From Helicobacter sp. MIT 99-5507 (lineage in GTDB: Bacteria > Campylobacterota > Campylobacteria > Campylobacterales > Helicobacteraceae): 64,000 bases of DNA. The position numbers and the translations under genes were made by a program. This document shows, piece after piece, positions 52,849 to 62,448 of the stretch. The first letter of the stretch is position 1. The number at the start of each line of letters is the position of its first letter. Below the pieces are notes generated by a model. That model was not told where the DNA came from and did no database searches. It was given only the letters and a program-made list of their open reading frames with translations. Location of the stretch: positions 186,001 to 250,000 of the forward strand of contig NZ_NXLO01000003.1 in NCBI RefSeq assembly GCF_003364295.1. Reading direction: 5' to 3'.

Positions 52849-53484
52849 ATGAAATATATAAAAATACTTATTCTGCTAATATCTTTTGAGTATATATTAT
52901 TTGCAGAGAATCTCATACCACCACCATATAACAAAGAGAATCCTGAAATAAATGCGTCATACTATAGAAATGAAGGATTTAGAGCAGCGAGCTTTGGCTC
53001 AAATATCATTGCTAGAGATTTATTCTACAAATCATGCGTATTAGGTGACCAACTTGGTTGCAACGCACTTAGTGAAATTGATGCAAGTCTTAGAATAGAT
53101 TCTGTAGTAACAAAAAAAGATGAATGTTATTTAGGCGATAAAGATGCATGTTTTAATATATATCAATATTATTCAAATGAAGGTATTTTAGATAGTTTTA
53201 AAGTTACTTGGTATCTATCAAAAGCATGTAGATTAGGACACAAAAAAGCTTGTAATATTAAAAGAGAACAAAACTATATATTTATAAAAAATGAAAGACA
53301 GGTTTTAAGCACACAATGCTTTAGAGATGATGTATTAGCCTGCTATAAACTAGCAAATATTTATTTATTTGGTGATGGTGTAAAAAGAAATATAAATCTT
53401 ACCATGAATTTGCTTGCAAAATCTTGTAATGGTGGTCTAAAAAAAGCTTGCATAAAATACAATCAAATCATTTCTCTAAAGTAA
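52849..53484 (+). CDS. Exported cysteine-rich Sel1-repeat protein (Hcp family)
   Basis: The 211-residue protein has a signal peptide (about 1-19, ending ILFAEN) and Sel1-like repeats in which cysteines are spaced C-x7-C: CVLGDQLGC, CYLGDKDAC, CRLGHKKAC, CFRDDVLAC and CNGGLKKAC. This disulfide-linked alpha-alpha repeat is the hallmark of Helicobacter cysteine-rich proteins, which are secreted and recognised by the host in H. pylori. The repeats here are irregular, and the last carries the usual YLFGDGVKRN loop. Precise partner is unknown. Confidence 0.88.
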   Translation: MKYIKILILLISFEYILFAENLIPPPYNKENPEINASYYRNEGFRAASFGSNIIARDLFYKSCVLGDQLGCNALSEIDASLRIDSVVTKKDECYLGDKDACFNIYQYYSNEGILDSFKVTWYLSKACRLGHKKACNIKREQNYIFIKNERQVLSTQCFRDDVLACYKLANIYLFGDGVKRNINLTMNLLAKSCNGGLKKACIKYNQIISLK

Positions 53485-53528
53485 TTTTTAGGTATTATTA
53501 GCTTTTTAGAAAAATTTAAGTGGTAAAA

Positions 53529-54617
53529 ATGGAATTTATTAATCTAAAAGCACAATATAATGAATATAAACTTGAAATCAATCAAAAAATAAATGAGATT
53601 TTAGAATCTTCAAAGTTTATAATGGGAGAGCATGTAAATAGCTTTGAAAAAAATATAGCTAATTATACTGGAAGCAAACATGCTATTGGTTGTAGCAGTG
53701 GAACAGATGCACTAATTTTGAGCTTAATGGCACTTGATATTAAACAAGGTGATGAGGTGATAACCTCGCCATTTAGTTTTATTGCAAGCATAGAGGCTAT
53801 ATTATTACTTGGGGCAAAACCTGTATTTGTTGATATAGATGAAAAAACATACAATATAGATGTATCACTGCTAAAAAATGCTATTACACCAAAGACAAAA
53901 GCCATCATTCCTGTATCTATATTTGGGCAAATGGCAAACTTAATAGAAATAAATAAAATTGCAGGTGAGATTCCCGTCATCGAAGATGCAGCACAAAGCT
54001 TTGGAGCAAGTCTTACTTATAACAATAAAAAATATAAATCTTGCAATGCAAGTTTTATAGCAACAACAAGCTTTTTTCCAAGCAAACCTCTTGGGTGCTA
54101 TGGTGATGGTGGGGCTATTTTTTGCAATGATGATAGATTAAATGACAAAATAAGATGTCTTTTAAATCATGGACAAACCAAAAGATACAAACATAGCTAT
54201 ATTGGATTAAATGCTAGGCTTGATGCACTGCAGGCTGGAATCTTAGATATCAAATTAAAATATTTAGATAATGAAATTTCTCTTAGAGGGCAAAAGGCAA
54301 AATATTATAATAAACATTTAAAAAATGTGATTACACCATTTGTAGAAAATGGATATGAAAGTGTATATGCCCAATATTCAATTAGATGTAAAGATAGAGA
54401 GAATCTAACAAACAAACTAAATAAACACAATATACCATATGCTATACACTACCCTATACCACTTCATCTACAAGAAATAGTATGCAATCTCGGTATATAC
54501 AAAAAAGGTGATTTTAAGGTTACTGAAATGGTATGTGATGAGATTCTCTCAATCCCTTTTAGTCCATTTATCACAAAAGAGGAACAAGACAAGATTATAG
54601 AGTGTATCAATGGATAA
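53529..54617 (+). CDS. Sugar-nucleotide aminotransferase (DegT/DnrJ/EryC1, WbpE-like)
   Basis: The 362-residue PLP enzyme has GCSSGTDALILSLMAL near 58, FVDIDEKTYNIDVS near 103, the IEDAAQSFGA block near 155, and the lysine in FFPSKPLGCYGDGGAI. It belongs to the aminotransferases that put an amine on 3-keto or 4-keto nucleotide sugars. With the next gene (WbpB-like oxidase), a UDP-GlcNAc3NA pathway step is likely, since WbpB and WbpE act in sequence. The start ATG at 53529 is preferred to a GTG at 53520. PseC or another DegT enzyme cannot be excluded. Confidence 0.8.
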   Translation: MEFINLKAQYNEYKLEINQKINEILESSKFIMGEHVNSFEKNIANYTGSKHAIGCSSGTDALILSLMALDIKQGDEVITSPFSFIASIEAILLLGAKPVFVDIDEKTYNIDVSLLKNAITPKTKAIIPVSIFGQMANLIEINKIAGEIPVIEDAAQSFGASLTYNNKKYKSCNASFIATTSFFPSKPLGCYGDGGAIFCNDDRLNDKIRCLLNHGQTKRYKHSYIGLNARLDALQAGILDIKLKYLDNEISLRGQKAKYYNKHLKNVITPFVENGYESVYAQYSIRCKDRENLTNKLNKHNIPYAIHYPIPLHLQEIVCNLGIYKKGDFKVTEMVCDEILSIPFSPFITKEEQDKIIECING

Positions 54618-55572
54618 AATAATAAAAATCGCATTACTTGGTATAGGCAAGATGGGGCAAAACCATCTTAGAATCCTAAGCATGCTAAAAGATGTAGAAA
54701 TTACTTTTATATATGATATAAATGAAGAAGCCTGCAAGGAAATAGCAAAAAAGTTTAATGTAAAAGTATCAAATGATTTAGATTCTCATTTAGTACAATG
54801 TGATGGGTGTATAATAGTAACTCCGACATTTACGCATTTTGATTATATAAATAAAGTAAGTGATTATGTAAAAAATATCTTTGTAGAAAAACCACTAACA
54901 AACACTCTAGAATCTTCTCAAATCATACTAGATTTAGCCAAACAAAAGGGTTTAAATATTCAAGTTGGCTTTATTGAGCGATACAATCCAGCAATAATAA
55001 CGCTAAAAAATATACTACAAAATACGCATAAAATAATCAATATTGATTTGGTTAGAACAAATAAAATGAGTAATAGAATAACGGATGTCGATGTAATAAT
55101 TGATTTAATGATACATGATATTGATTTAGCACTCAATCTAAATGGTGAAGTAGATGAAGTATATGCGCAAGGTGTGGTGATAAATGGAATGATTGAATAT
55201 GCAAGAGCAATTCTCACGCATAAAAATGGAATCTTTTCAAATATTGTTGCAAGCAGAATCACAGAAAAACGAATTAGACAAATAAGTATCACAACTGATA
55301 GTGAATATATTGATTGTAATTTGCTTAGCAAAGAAGTATTTGTAAATAAACAAAGTGTAGAACAAAGATTTGGTAATGTATCAATTAGCTCAAATACCGA
55401 AACAATAGAAGTGCGAGCCCAAGAATCTTTACTCCTAGAGTTGATAGATTTTATCAATTTATGTAAAGGAAATGTAGTAAAAAATAATATACCAAATCAA
55501 TATGATGGTATGATGGCGATGAAAATCGCATATAAGATTCAAGAACAAATACACAAAAAAGCAAATAAATAA
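54610..55572 (+). CDS. Gfo/Idh/MocA-family nucleotide-sugar dehydrogenase (WbpB-like)
   Basis: The 320-residue NAD-dependent oxidoreductase has a Rossmann start IALLGIGKMGQNHLRIL, the VEKPLT motif near 95 with its catalytic lysine, and the RITDVDVIIDLMIHDIDLAL segment with the active-site histidine. The family oxidises position 3 of UDP-N-acetyl-glucuronate in the WbpB-WbpE route, and pairing with the aminotransferase gene (8-base overlap) supports that. It is convergent with pssA, with a 10-base gap. Substrate is inferred. Confidence 0.8.
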   Translation: MDKIIKIALLGIGKMGQNHLRILSMLKDVEITFIYDINEEACKEIAKKFNVKVSNDLDSHLVQCDGCIIVTPTFTHFDYINKVSDYVKNIFVEKPLTNTLESSQIILDLAKQKGLNIQVGFIERYNPAIITLKNILQNTHKIINIDLVRTNKMSNRITDVDVIIDLMIHDIDLALNLNGEVDEVYAQGVVINGMIEYARAILTHKNGIFSNIVASRITEKRIRQISITTDSEYIDCNLLSKEVFVNKQSVEQRFGNVSISSNTETIEVRAQESLLLELIDFINLCKGNVVKNNIPNQYDGMMAMKIAYKIQEQIHKKANK

Positions 55573-55582
55573 TTATAAAAAA

Positions 55583-56317
55583 TTAATTACTCACTCTTTT
55601 AAATATTATCCTTGAGGCTACAAGATATATATATCTAATTAATCCAAATAAAATATATATGCTTATTAAGCTAAATATACTTTCTATTGGATGCACAAAT
55701 AATATAGCAAGTATAATTACAAGCAAAACAAAACTTGATAATTTCCATTTTACTTGCTTGAAATTAGGATAACGAACGTTGCTAACCATAAGGATTCCTA
55801 CCAAAAATGCTGCAATCAAAAGATAAGTAGAATATTCTTTAAATACATCATATCGAATCTTTAATACTATCATAGTAGCTACAAAAATAGCAGCTGATGG
55901 TATTGGAAGTCCTATAAAATACTTGCTTATATCATTATTATTTGTAGCGATATTAAATCTAGCAAGTCTAATAGCCCCAAAGACGACAAAAAGACAGCTA
56001 ACCATGGCACCAAATCTATCATAATATTGCCCGATTGAAAAATATAATAATATCGCAGGTGCGCAACCAAATGCAATTACATCACAAAGTGAATCAAATT
56101 CAACCCCAAATTTGCTTGATGTATTTGTTATTCTTGCAACTCTACCATCAAGTCCATCAAATATCATTGATACGATTACAAGCCAACAAGCAAACTCTAT
56201 CCTGCCTTTAGATGCATATATAATACTTAATACTCCCAAAAAAGCACTTGTAGCTGTAAATAAATTTGGAATGATAAATAATGGATTAATCTTCATAAGA
56301 GCCTTCTTTAAAGTCAA
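55583..56317 (-). CDS. pssA: CDP-diacylglycerol-serine O-phosphatidyltransferase
   Basis: PssA makes phosphatidylserine, the precursor of phosphatidylethanolamine. The 244-residue protein has about seven membrane helices and the CDP-alcohol phosphatidyltransferase motif in FDGLDGRVARITNTSSKFGVEFDSLCDVIAF (split: DGLDGRVAR and GVEFDSLCD). Its ATG overlaps the Psd-like gene by 4 bases, and the block cheY-prmA-ftsH-Psd-like-pssA matches HP1067-HP1071 of H. pylori. Confidence 0.95.
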   Translation of the reverse strand: MTLKKALMKINPLFIIPNLFTATSAFLGVLSIIYASKGRIEFACWLVIVSMIFDGLDGRVARITNTSSKFGVEFDSLCDVIAFGCAPAILLYFSIGQYYDRFGAMVSCLFVVFGAIRLARFNIATNNNDISKYFIGLPIPSAAIFVATMIVLKIRYDVFKEYSTYLLIAAFLVGILMVSNVRYPNFKQVKWKLSSFVLLVIILAILFVHPIESIFSLISIYILFGLIRYIYLVASRIIFKRVSN

Positions 56318-56949
56318 ATTTTTGCAAGCAAACTTTGCCCAGCAAAAACATTATCACCTCTTTGGATTTTAATATCACATGGAGAATATATACTTAATAC
56401 CAAATAGCCATATTTCATAAATCCTATTCTATCACCTGCAAAAGCTAGATTTACATCATATATGCTAACCTTATTCCAAATTTCAGGATATAGTTTTATA
56501 GAATAGATTGTATTATCATTTTGGATTCCATTGATGCAATGCTTTGTATTTAATACTTCTTTTAATGCTTCATCATCTTTTATAAATAAACCATATTTAT
56601 AAATAGTACCAATAGAATCTACAAACATAGGTGTCCTAAGTATCCCAACATCAAATAATCCAATCTCTATTTTTATCGTAACTTCATTATCATTTATAGA
56701 TATATCACGAATTATTCCATCACATGGTGCAAGAATCGCACCATCTTTACGATATTTTGATATTCTTTCTGGATTCCTAAAAAGCACGATAAAGAATAAA
56801 CAAATAATAAAAAATATTAATGCAAAAACTTGCAAATATATAAAAATACAAAAAAATACCAAAATACCACTAAATAATATAGGCTTTATGCCCTCTCTTG
56901 CAATAATTTGATTTGTAGTTTGTATTTTTTTTGCTTTATTCATTATCAA
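56314..56949 (-). CDS. Phosphatidylserine decarboxylase-like protein without the cleavage serine
   Basis: The 211-residue protein has two N-terminal membrane helices (about 24-58) and a PSD-like beta domain (APCDGIIRDI, IEIGLFDVGILRTPMFVDS). In true enzymes a GS motif near the end (G-S-R after IG..R-FG) is cleaved to form the pyruvoyl group; here the place reads GFMKYGYLVLSIYSP, with Tyr for Ser. It is therefore probably not an active decarboxylase. H. pylori HP1070 occupies the same slot. A true psd must be elsewhere. It overlaps both neighbours (4 bases each). Confidence 0.75.
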   Translation of the reverse strand: MIMNKAKKIQTTNQIIAREGIKPILFSGILVFFCIFIYLQVFALIFFIICLFFIVLFRNPERISKYRKDGAILAPCDGIIRDISINDNEVTIKIEIGLFDVGILRTPMFVDSIGTIYKYGLFIKDDEALKEVLNTKHCINGIQNDNTIYSIKLYPEIWNKVSIYDVNLAFAGDRIGFMKYGYLVLSIYSPCDIKIQRGDNVFAGQSLLAKI

Positions 56950-58835
56950 TCATCTAGCTGTTCGCGTGCTACAAGCCGTGTAGGTAGATTATTTTTTACC
57001 TCAAATTCAGATATAATATCTCTTACCCTACTACCATCTATAACTTCTTTTTCAAAAAGCTCACTTACCATCAATTCTATAGCTTCTTTATAGTCGGTTA
57101 GAGTTTGTTTTACGAAGTTATATCTATCATTTAGTGTTGATTTTATAAAATTATCCATATCTTCAGCAGTTTTTTCACTAAATTCTCTTTGATTTCCAAG
57201 TCCGCCACCTAAGAAACTATTGCGTGGTTTTTCTAACACCATTAATCCGCTAACATCTGTCATGCCATAATAGCTAATCATTGATTTTAAAATATCAGTG
57301 GCTCGTTCCAAATCATTGCTAGCACCTGTTGAAATCTCGCCTAAAAATACATCTTCTGCTGCCCTACCGCTTAATAAAACATCTACTTCTGCAATTAGCT
57401 CATGTTTTTGCATCAAATATCTATTTTCTTCTGGAGTATGCAATGTATATCCAAGAGCTGCCATTCCACGAGGTATAATAGATACTTTATTTACCTTACT
57501 TGCTCCCTCTGTCATCTCTGCAATCACAGCATGCCCACTTTCATGATAAGCTACAATTTTCTTTTCTTTTGGTGAGATTCTACGTGATTTTTTCTCTAAC
57601 CCTGCGATACTTCTTTCAACTGCTTCTCTAAAATCTTGCTGCGAAACTTCTTGTTTATTAGCTCTGCCTGCAAGTAATGCAGCTTCATTTATGATATTTG
57701 CCAAATCCGCACCTGCAAGTCCTGCAGTAAGTCTAGCTATCTCTTGTAAATCTACATCACGACTTAATTTAACAGATTTGATATGAACTTTTAGAATATC
57801 TACCCTTCCATTAAAATCTGGTTTATCAACTAAAACTTGTCTATCAAACCTTCCAGGTCTAAGAAGTGCCGGATCTAGTACTTCTGGTCTATTTGTAGCA
57901 GCCAAAACAATAACTGGTGAGCTATCAGAATTAAATCCATCCATCTCTGCTAAAAGCTGATTTAAAGTCTGTTCTCTTTCATCATTACCGCTTATCATAC
58001 CGCCTGCAGCCCTTGATTTACCTATTGCATCAATTTCATCAATAAATATAATACTTGGGGCTTCTTTTTTTGCCATATCAAACAAATCTCTTACACGACT
58101 TGCTCCAAGTCCTACAAACATTTCTATAAAACTACTTCCACTCATTGAAAAAAACGGTACATTTGCTTCACCTGCAACAGCTTTTGCAAGCAATGTTTTA
58201 CCTGTGCCAGGAGGTCCAACAAGCAATACTCCTTTTGGTATTTTTGCACCAATGCTTGCATATCTATCTGGATGTTTTAAAAAATCAACGATTTCTACAA
58301 CTTCCTCTTTTGCTTCTTTATTTCCTGCCATATCATCGAATCTTACTTTCGGTTTTTCAGCATTGACAAGTTTCTTTGCATTGCCCATACCAAAGATTCC
58401 ATTGCCCATACTTTTTTGCATTCTACTTGCCATAAACATCCATAAACCAAGTATGATAAATACAGGTATAAGCCAACCTAACATATCAGTAAACCAATTA
58501 GTCTCACTAAAACCACTATAAGGAATAGATTTTGAATCTAGCAATGGAACAAGAGAGCTATCATTTACCTTTTTTGCAGTATAAATAATATTTTGACCAT
58601 CTTTATCCCCTTGAGCCTTAATGATAGTCTGCCCAATGCTTACTTGTTCGACTTCTTTATTTTCTATCAATTGTTTTAATTCATAATAACTTATAGTTTG
58701 TGAAATACCACCACTCAAGACTGAACCACCTGGTGAAAAGACCTTAAATATCAAAATCACAACAATAGTAAAAATTGCAAAAATTAATATCGGATTCCCG
58801 CCTATTGGGCTGTTTGGTTTGTTATTTTGTCTCAT
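56946..58835 (-). CDS. ftsH: ATP-dependent zinc metalloprotease FtsH
   Basis: FtsH is the membrane AAA+ protease for unstable and misassembled membrane proteins. The 629-residue protein has two membrane helices (about 16-34 and 118-140), AAA Walker A GPPGTGKT (207-214), Walker [12 protein letters not shown], the SRH region [18 protein letters not shown], and the zinc site HESGH (about 425). The start ATG at 58835 follows AAGGAA; a TTG at 58850 lies in that ribosome site. The order with prmA and the Psd-like gene matches HP1068-HP1070. Confidence 0.97.
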   Translation of the reverse strand: MRQNNKPNSPIGGNPILIFAIFTIVVILIFKVFSPGGSVLSGGISQTISYYELKQLIENKEVEQVSIGQTIIKAQGDKDGQNIIYTAKKVNDSSLVPLLDSKSIPYSGFSETNWFTDMLGWLIPVFIILGLWMFMASRMQKSMGNGIFGMGNAKKLVNAEKPKVRFDDMAGNKEAKEEVVEIVDFLKHPDRYASIGAKIPKGVLLVGPPGTGKTLLAKAVAGEANVPFFSMSGSSFIEMFVGLGASRVRDLFDMAKKEAPSIIFIDEIDAIGKSRAAGGMISGNDEREQTLNQLLAEMDGFNSDSSPVIVLAATNRPEVLDPALLRPGRFDRQVLVDKPDFNGRVDILKVHIKSVKLSRDVDLQEIARLTAGLAGADLANIINEAALLAGRANKQEVSQQDFREAVERSIAGLEKKSRRISPKEKKIVAYHESGHAVIAEMTEGASKVNKVSIIPRGMAALGYTLHTPEENRYLMQKHELIAEVDVLLSGRAAEDVFLGEISTGASNDLERATDILKSMISYYGMTDVSGLMVLEKPRNSFLGGGLGNQREFSEKTAEDMDNFIKSTLNDRYNFVKQTLTDYKEAIELMVSELFEKEVIDGSRVRDIISEFEVKNNLPTRLVAREQLDD

Positions 58836-58856
58836 TATATTCCTTTGCAATAGGTA

Positions 58857-59726
58857 TCATTTTGATAATATCAATGTAACCCATTCATCTTTTGTTTTTT
58901 CTTCTACTAAATGTAGGCATTTAAATTTATCTTTTATCAAACTTGCATATTTATCTAATATGCCAGATAATATTAAAAAAGCATTATCATTTAATGATGA
59001 TAAGAGACTATTGGCTTGCTCTATAATAACTAAAGCGATAATATTTGCAACTACAATATCATACTTTTTATTTATAGAATCATGCTTCTTATTGACAGAT
59101 TCTAAGGAGCCAAGCCATATATCTGTAATTGTAGCATTATTTGCTAAAAAATTTTTCTTACTCTCATTTATTGCTAAATCATCAATATCACACAAACTCA
59201 CATTTGCACCTAATTTATAAGCACAAAGTCCTAAGATTCCACTTCCACAGCCAACATCAAGCAATGTAGGATTCTTTTTTGATTTATTTATACAAGATAC
59301 AATTGCTTCTATACTCATAAATGTGCTTGCGTGATGTCCTGTGCCAAAGGCTAAAGATGGTTCTAAAGTGATATTTATCTTAGAATCTTTTGGTTTTATC
59401 CAGCTTGGATGTATATAAAAACAGCTACATTCTAAACCTGTGATGGATTTTTTGTAAGTCTCTATATAATCTTCAATTTTCTTTTTAGAAATACTGTATT
59501 TAAAATTAACACAAGTAGAATTTATTTGACTTAAGTTTTTACATAATTGATTTAAATAAGGTATGAGCTTAGATTCTATATTCTCATTTATACGAAGAAT
59601 AATACTTGATTCTCCATCTATAGTATTTTCTTCTAATGCTTGTGAAGTAAAATCAGCTATCTGGCTTACAAAAATATCAAAAAAAGCATTTGGAATAATG
59701 CATATTTCAAAATAAAATTTATCCAT
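58857..59726 (-). CDS. prmA: Ribosomal protein L11 methyltransferase
   Basis: PrmA trimethylates L11. The 289-residue protein has the class I methyltransferase motif LLDVGCGSGILGLCAYKLGA (about 158-177), the preceding EPSLAFGTGHHAST segment typical of PrmA, and post-I CDIDDLAINESKKN. The variable N-terminal substrate-recognition domain is shorter than in E. coli. It lies between cheY and ftsH as in H. pylori HP1068. Confidence 0.92.
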   Translation of the reverse strand: MDKFYFEICIIPNAFFDIFVSQIADFTSQALEENTIDGESSIILRINENIESKLIPYLNQLCKNLSQINSTCVNFKYSISKKKIEDYIETYKKSITGLECSCFYIHPSWIKPKDSKINITLEPSLAFGTGHHASTFMSIEAIVSCINKSKKNPTLLDVGCGSGILGLCAYKLGANVSLCDIDDLAINESKKNFLANNATITDIWLGSLESVNKKHDSINKKYDIVVANIIALVIIEQANSLLSSLNDNAFLILSGILDKYASLIKDKFKCLHLVEEKTKDEWVTLILSK

Positions 59727-59735
59727 AACACTATA

Positions 59736-60113
59736 CTAAAGTTCATTCACTCCTAGCACTGCTTCTAGTTTTTCTTTTAATACTTGTGGAGTAAATGGTT
59801 TTACAATATAGTTATTTACGCCAGCCTTTAATGCAGTAATAACTTCTGCTTTACCACCTTCAGTAGTGACCATAATAATTGGAATATTAGCAAATCTTTG
59901 ATCGCCTTTTACTTTTTTTACCAAATCAAGACCATTCATTTCAGGCATATTCCAATCTGTTATAAGAATATCTATACCATCTATAGTATCTAATAATTCC
60001 CATGCTTGTAGTCCATGTTCTGCTTCCAAAATATCTTCATATCCAAGTCTTTGAAGTGTATTTTTTATAATCCTTCTCATTGTAGAGCTATCATCAACAA
60101 CAAGCAACTTCAA
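59736..60113 (-). CDS. cheY: Chemotaxis response regulator CheY
   Basis: The 125-residue stand-alone receiver has the acidic pair DD (7-8), phosphoacceptor Asp53 in ILITDWNMPEMNGL, the Thr in MVTTEGGK, and Lys in NNYIVKPFTPQVL. The DWNMP sequence is typical for CheY that binds the flagellar switch. In H. pylori cheY1 (HP1067) is next to prmA as here. It is transcribed leftward with prmA and ftsH; the gap to hisA is 54 bases. Confidence 0.96.
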   Translation of the reverse strand: MKLLVVDDSSTMRRIIKNTLQRLGYEDILEAEHGLQAWELLDTIDGIDILITDWNMPEMNGLDLVKKVKGDQRFANIPIIMVTTEGGKAEVITALKAGVNNYIVKPFTPQVLKEKLEAVLGVNEL

Positions 60114-60167
60114 TGGTATCTCCTTTTATTAATAAGCAATTGAGTTGATATAATAACATATATAACT

Positions 60168-60878
60168 TTAAGCTTGATATTTTACAAAAATATCCCTTAA
60201 ATTTATCCAGCCCTCATAAAATGCCTTGCCAACAATCACACCGCTGATATATTTATCGCTTAGCATCATTTCTAATTCATCATCACTACGAAATCCACCA
60301 CTTGCAATCGTAGGAATCTCACTAGCTTGTGCAATTTGTTTTGTAAAATCAAGATTTATGCCATTTCCTGTGCCATCTTTATTGATATCTGTGCAAATTA
60401 TAGTCTCAATCTTGCTGCCTTTAAATTTACTTGCCAAAGAAATAGCACTTGTAGAATCTGTATTTGCCCAACCATCAATTGACACATTTCCATTTTTTGC
60501 ATCAATTCCAACTGCTATTGGATATTTTTTAGCCATTTCTATTACAAAAGTAGGATTTTTTAGAGCAATTGAGCCAAGAATCAATCTATCTATTCCTAAT
60601 GATAAATATTGCTTAATGGTATCTTCATCTCTAATACCACCGCCAAGCTCAATTTTTAGATTGCAAGATTCTCGAATCTTTTTTATTTGTTCTATATTTT
60701 TTGGGATTCCAGCAAATGCTCCATTTAAATCTACTATATGAATCCATTTTGCACCATAATTTTCAAATGCACGTGCAAATTCAAATGGCTCTCCATAGAC
60801 TTTTGCACTATTCATTTCACCTTTATAGAGCCTAACTACCATTCCATCTTTTAAATCAATGGCTGGAATTACTAACAT
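60168..60878 (-). CDS. hisA: Phosphoribosylformimino-5-aminoimidazole carboxamide ribotide isomerase
   Basis: HisA catalyses the fourth step of histidine synthesis. The 236-residue (beta/alpha)8 barrel has [20 protein letters not shown] at the start, [16 protein letters not shown] near 78, the catalytic DAKNG near 128 and [11 protein letters not shown] near 170, and ASGGFRS near 200. Both catalytic aspartates (start and D169-like) are kept. hisH lies 13 bases upstream, so this is a his pair. H. pylori lacks the pathway. Confidence 0.96.
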   Translation of the reverse strand: MLVIPAIDLKDGMVVRLYKGEMNSAKVYGEPFEFARAFENYGAKWIHIVDLNGAFAGIPKNIEQIKKIRESCNLKIELGGGIRDEDTIKQYLSLGIDRLILGSIALKNPTFVIEMAKKYPIAVGIDAKNGNVSIDGWANTDSTSAISLASKFKGSKIETIICTDINKDGTGNGINLDFTKQIAQASEIPTIASGGFRSDDELEMMLSDKYISGVIVGKAFYEGWINLRDIFVKYQA

Positions 60879-60891
60879 TTATAACCTACCT

Positions 60892-61503
60892 TTATAAATT
60901 TATAAAATTATTTAATATTTTTAATCCTGCATTTGAACTTTTTTCTGGGTGGAATTGTATGCCAAATATATTGTCTTTTTGGACAATGGCACTAAAATTT
61001 TTACCATAATTACACATAGCAAGAATATTTTCTTTATATTTTGCTTCTACATAATAGCTATGCACGAAATAAAAGTATTCATTATTTTTTATGCCTTTTA
61101 GCAATCCTCTATCTTGTTTTATATCAATCATATTCCAACCAATATGTGGAATCTTAAGAGTGGAATCTCTAAATTTTACTACCTCTCCACTAATTAATCC
61201 AAGCCCTAAATGCTCTCCAAATTCATAACTCTTATCAAATAAAAGTTGCATTCCAAGGCAGATTCCAAGAATATGTTTTCCACTTTTTATAAATGAATAA
61301 ATCGCTTCATCCATATTATTGTCCCTCAAATGCTTCATTGCATTTTCAAATGCACCAACGCCTGGCAAAATAACTTTATCATAACTAGCGATTAAATCCA
61401 CATCGCATACAATATCGACAAATACATTATCAAAAGTTTGTAAAGCATTTTTGACATTTGCAAGATTCCCAATATTATAATTTAAAATTGCAACCTTCAT
61501 CAT
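60892..61503 (-). CDS. hisH: Imidazole glycerol phosphate synthase subunit HisH (glutaminase)
   Basis: HisH releases ammonia from glutamine for HisF, which is not in view. The 203-residue class I glutamine amidotransferase has LPGVGAFENAMKHL (oxyanion strand), GICLGMQLLFDKS with the nucleophilic Cys (about 80), and the His/Glu of the triad in IFGIQFHPEKSS. The start is one of three in-frame codons (GTG-ATG-ATG at 61506, 61503, 61500); I chose 61503. It is paired with hisA. Confidence 0.94.
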   Translation of the reverse strand: MMKVAILNYNIGNLANVKNALQTFDNVFVDIVCDVDLIASYDKVILPGVGAFENAMKHLRDNNMDEAIYSFIKSGKHILGICLGMQLLFDKSYEFGEHLGLGLISGEVVKFRDSTLKIPHIGWNMIDIKQDRGLLKGIKNNEYFYFVHSYYVEAKYKENILAMCNYGKNFSAIVQKDNIFGIQFHPEKSSNAGLKILNNFINL

Positions 61504-61520
61504 CACACCAAGCCTAATAT

Positions 61521-62438
61521 TTATTTTTTACGCTTAAGGTTTTCACTTGCACCATAAGCAAATTTTACATAGATTGACAACCCAACAAGCAGCATTGTGA
61601 CACCACCTGTTAGATATACGGCATACAAAAGTTTATCTGGTTGTGTAATAGTAAATTTAAATACAAGCATCAATGCTTCAATTGCTATAGCAATGATAAT
61701 TGAACCTAAGAATCTAGTCATAGTTTTATGGACTGCTCTATAATTTTCATTTACACCTCTGCCTAATACTTCTTCTTCAAATATAGCTTTAACAAGGTCA
61801 AAAATTGCAAGCGAGAGAGTAAGTAAAATAGTAGATTCAAACACATCTTTAATATCAAGACTATTAAAATTATCTATTGCAACAATCAAACTCCAAACAC
61901 CTTTTGAAAGCAACAACAATGCAACAAGTGACAATAACGCAGATAAAATCGCATAAATAAACATACTAAATTTTGAAAAATAGCCATATAAAGTAGGGGA
62001 AAGCGAAAGAGACAAAGCATCTTCTAATAATATATCAATACAAGCTATACATATCAATTTATTTTTATTGTCATATACAGGATAAGACGCAGTTACTACG
62101 AGCTTTCCACCTATTTTTGAAGGATATGGATCTGTTATTACAATCCGTCTTTCTTTTATGCTTTCATAATAATATGATCTATTTGAAAAATCAGAATCTA
62201 TAAACTCATCTGCTTGTTTTCTATCAAAGATTCCATTTACTAAGATTCCATTTTCATCAAGTATATAAAATGTATTAAAAATTTTTATTTCATTATGAAT
62301 TCTAACCATTCTACTTTGGACTTGATTAATGCTTGTATTTGGCATATAGTTTTTTATATTTTGCTCAAAAATAAAACTCATATAAGCTCGTATTTCATAT
62401 CTTAGTTTTGAATACATAGCAATATCTCTTGAAAGCAA
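61521..62438 (-). CDS. PDC/Cache-sensor membrane protein
   Basis: The 305-residue protein has a PDC-like sensor region first (about 40-145, with FNTFYILDENGILVNGIFDRK and the ASYPVYD segment), then four membrane helices (about 158-180, 205-225, 243-262, 270-290) and a short basic tail. Unlike normal Cache receptors there is no membrane helix before the sensor, and there is no kinase, GGDEF or chemotaxis output domain. The start is TTG at 62438, fixed by a strong AGGAGGA at 62444-62450. What it senses is unknown. Confidence 0.75.
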   Translation of the reverse strand: MLSRDIAMYSKLRYEIRAYMSFIFEQNIKNYMPNTSINQVQSRMVRIHNEIKIFNTFYILDENGILVNGIFDRKQADEFIDSDFSNRSYYYESIKERRIVITDPYPSKIGGKLVVTASYPVYDNKNKLICIACIDILLEDALSLSLSPTLYGYFSKFSMFIYAILSALLSLVALLLLSKGVWSLIVAIDNFNSLDIKDVFESTILLTLSLAIFDLVKAIFEEEVLGRGVNENYRAVHKTMTRFLGSIIIAIAIEALMLVFKFTITQPDKLLYAVYLTGGVTMLLVGLSIYVKFAYGASENLKRKK

Positions 62439-62448
62439 AAAAATCCTC

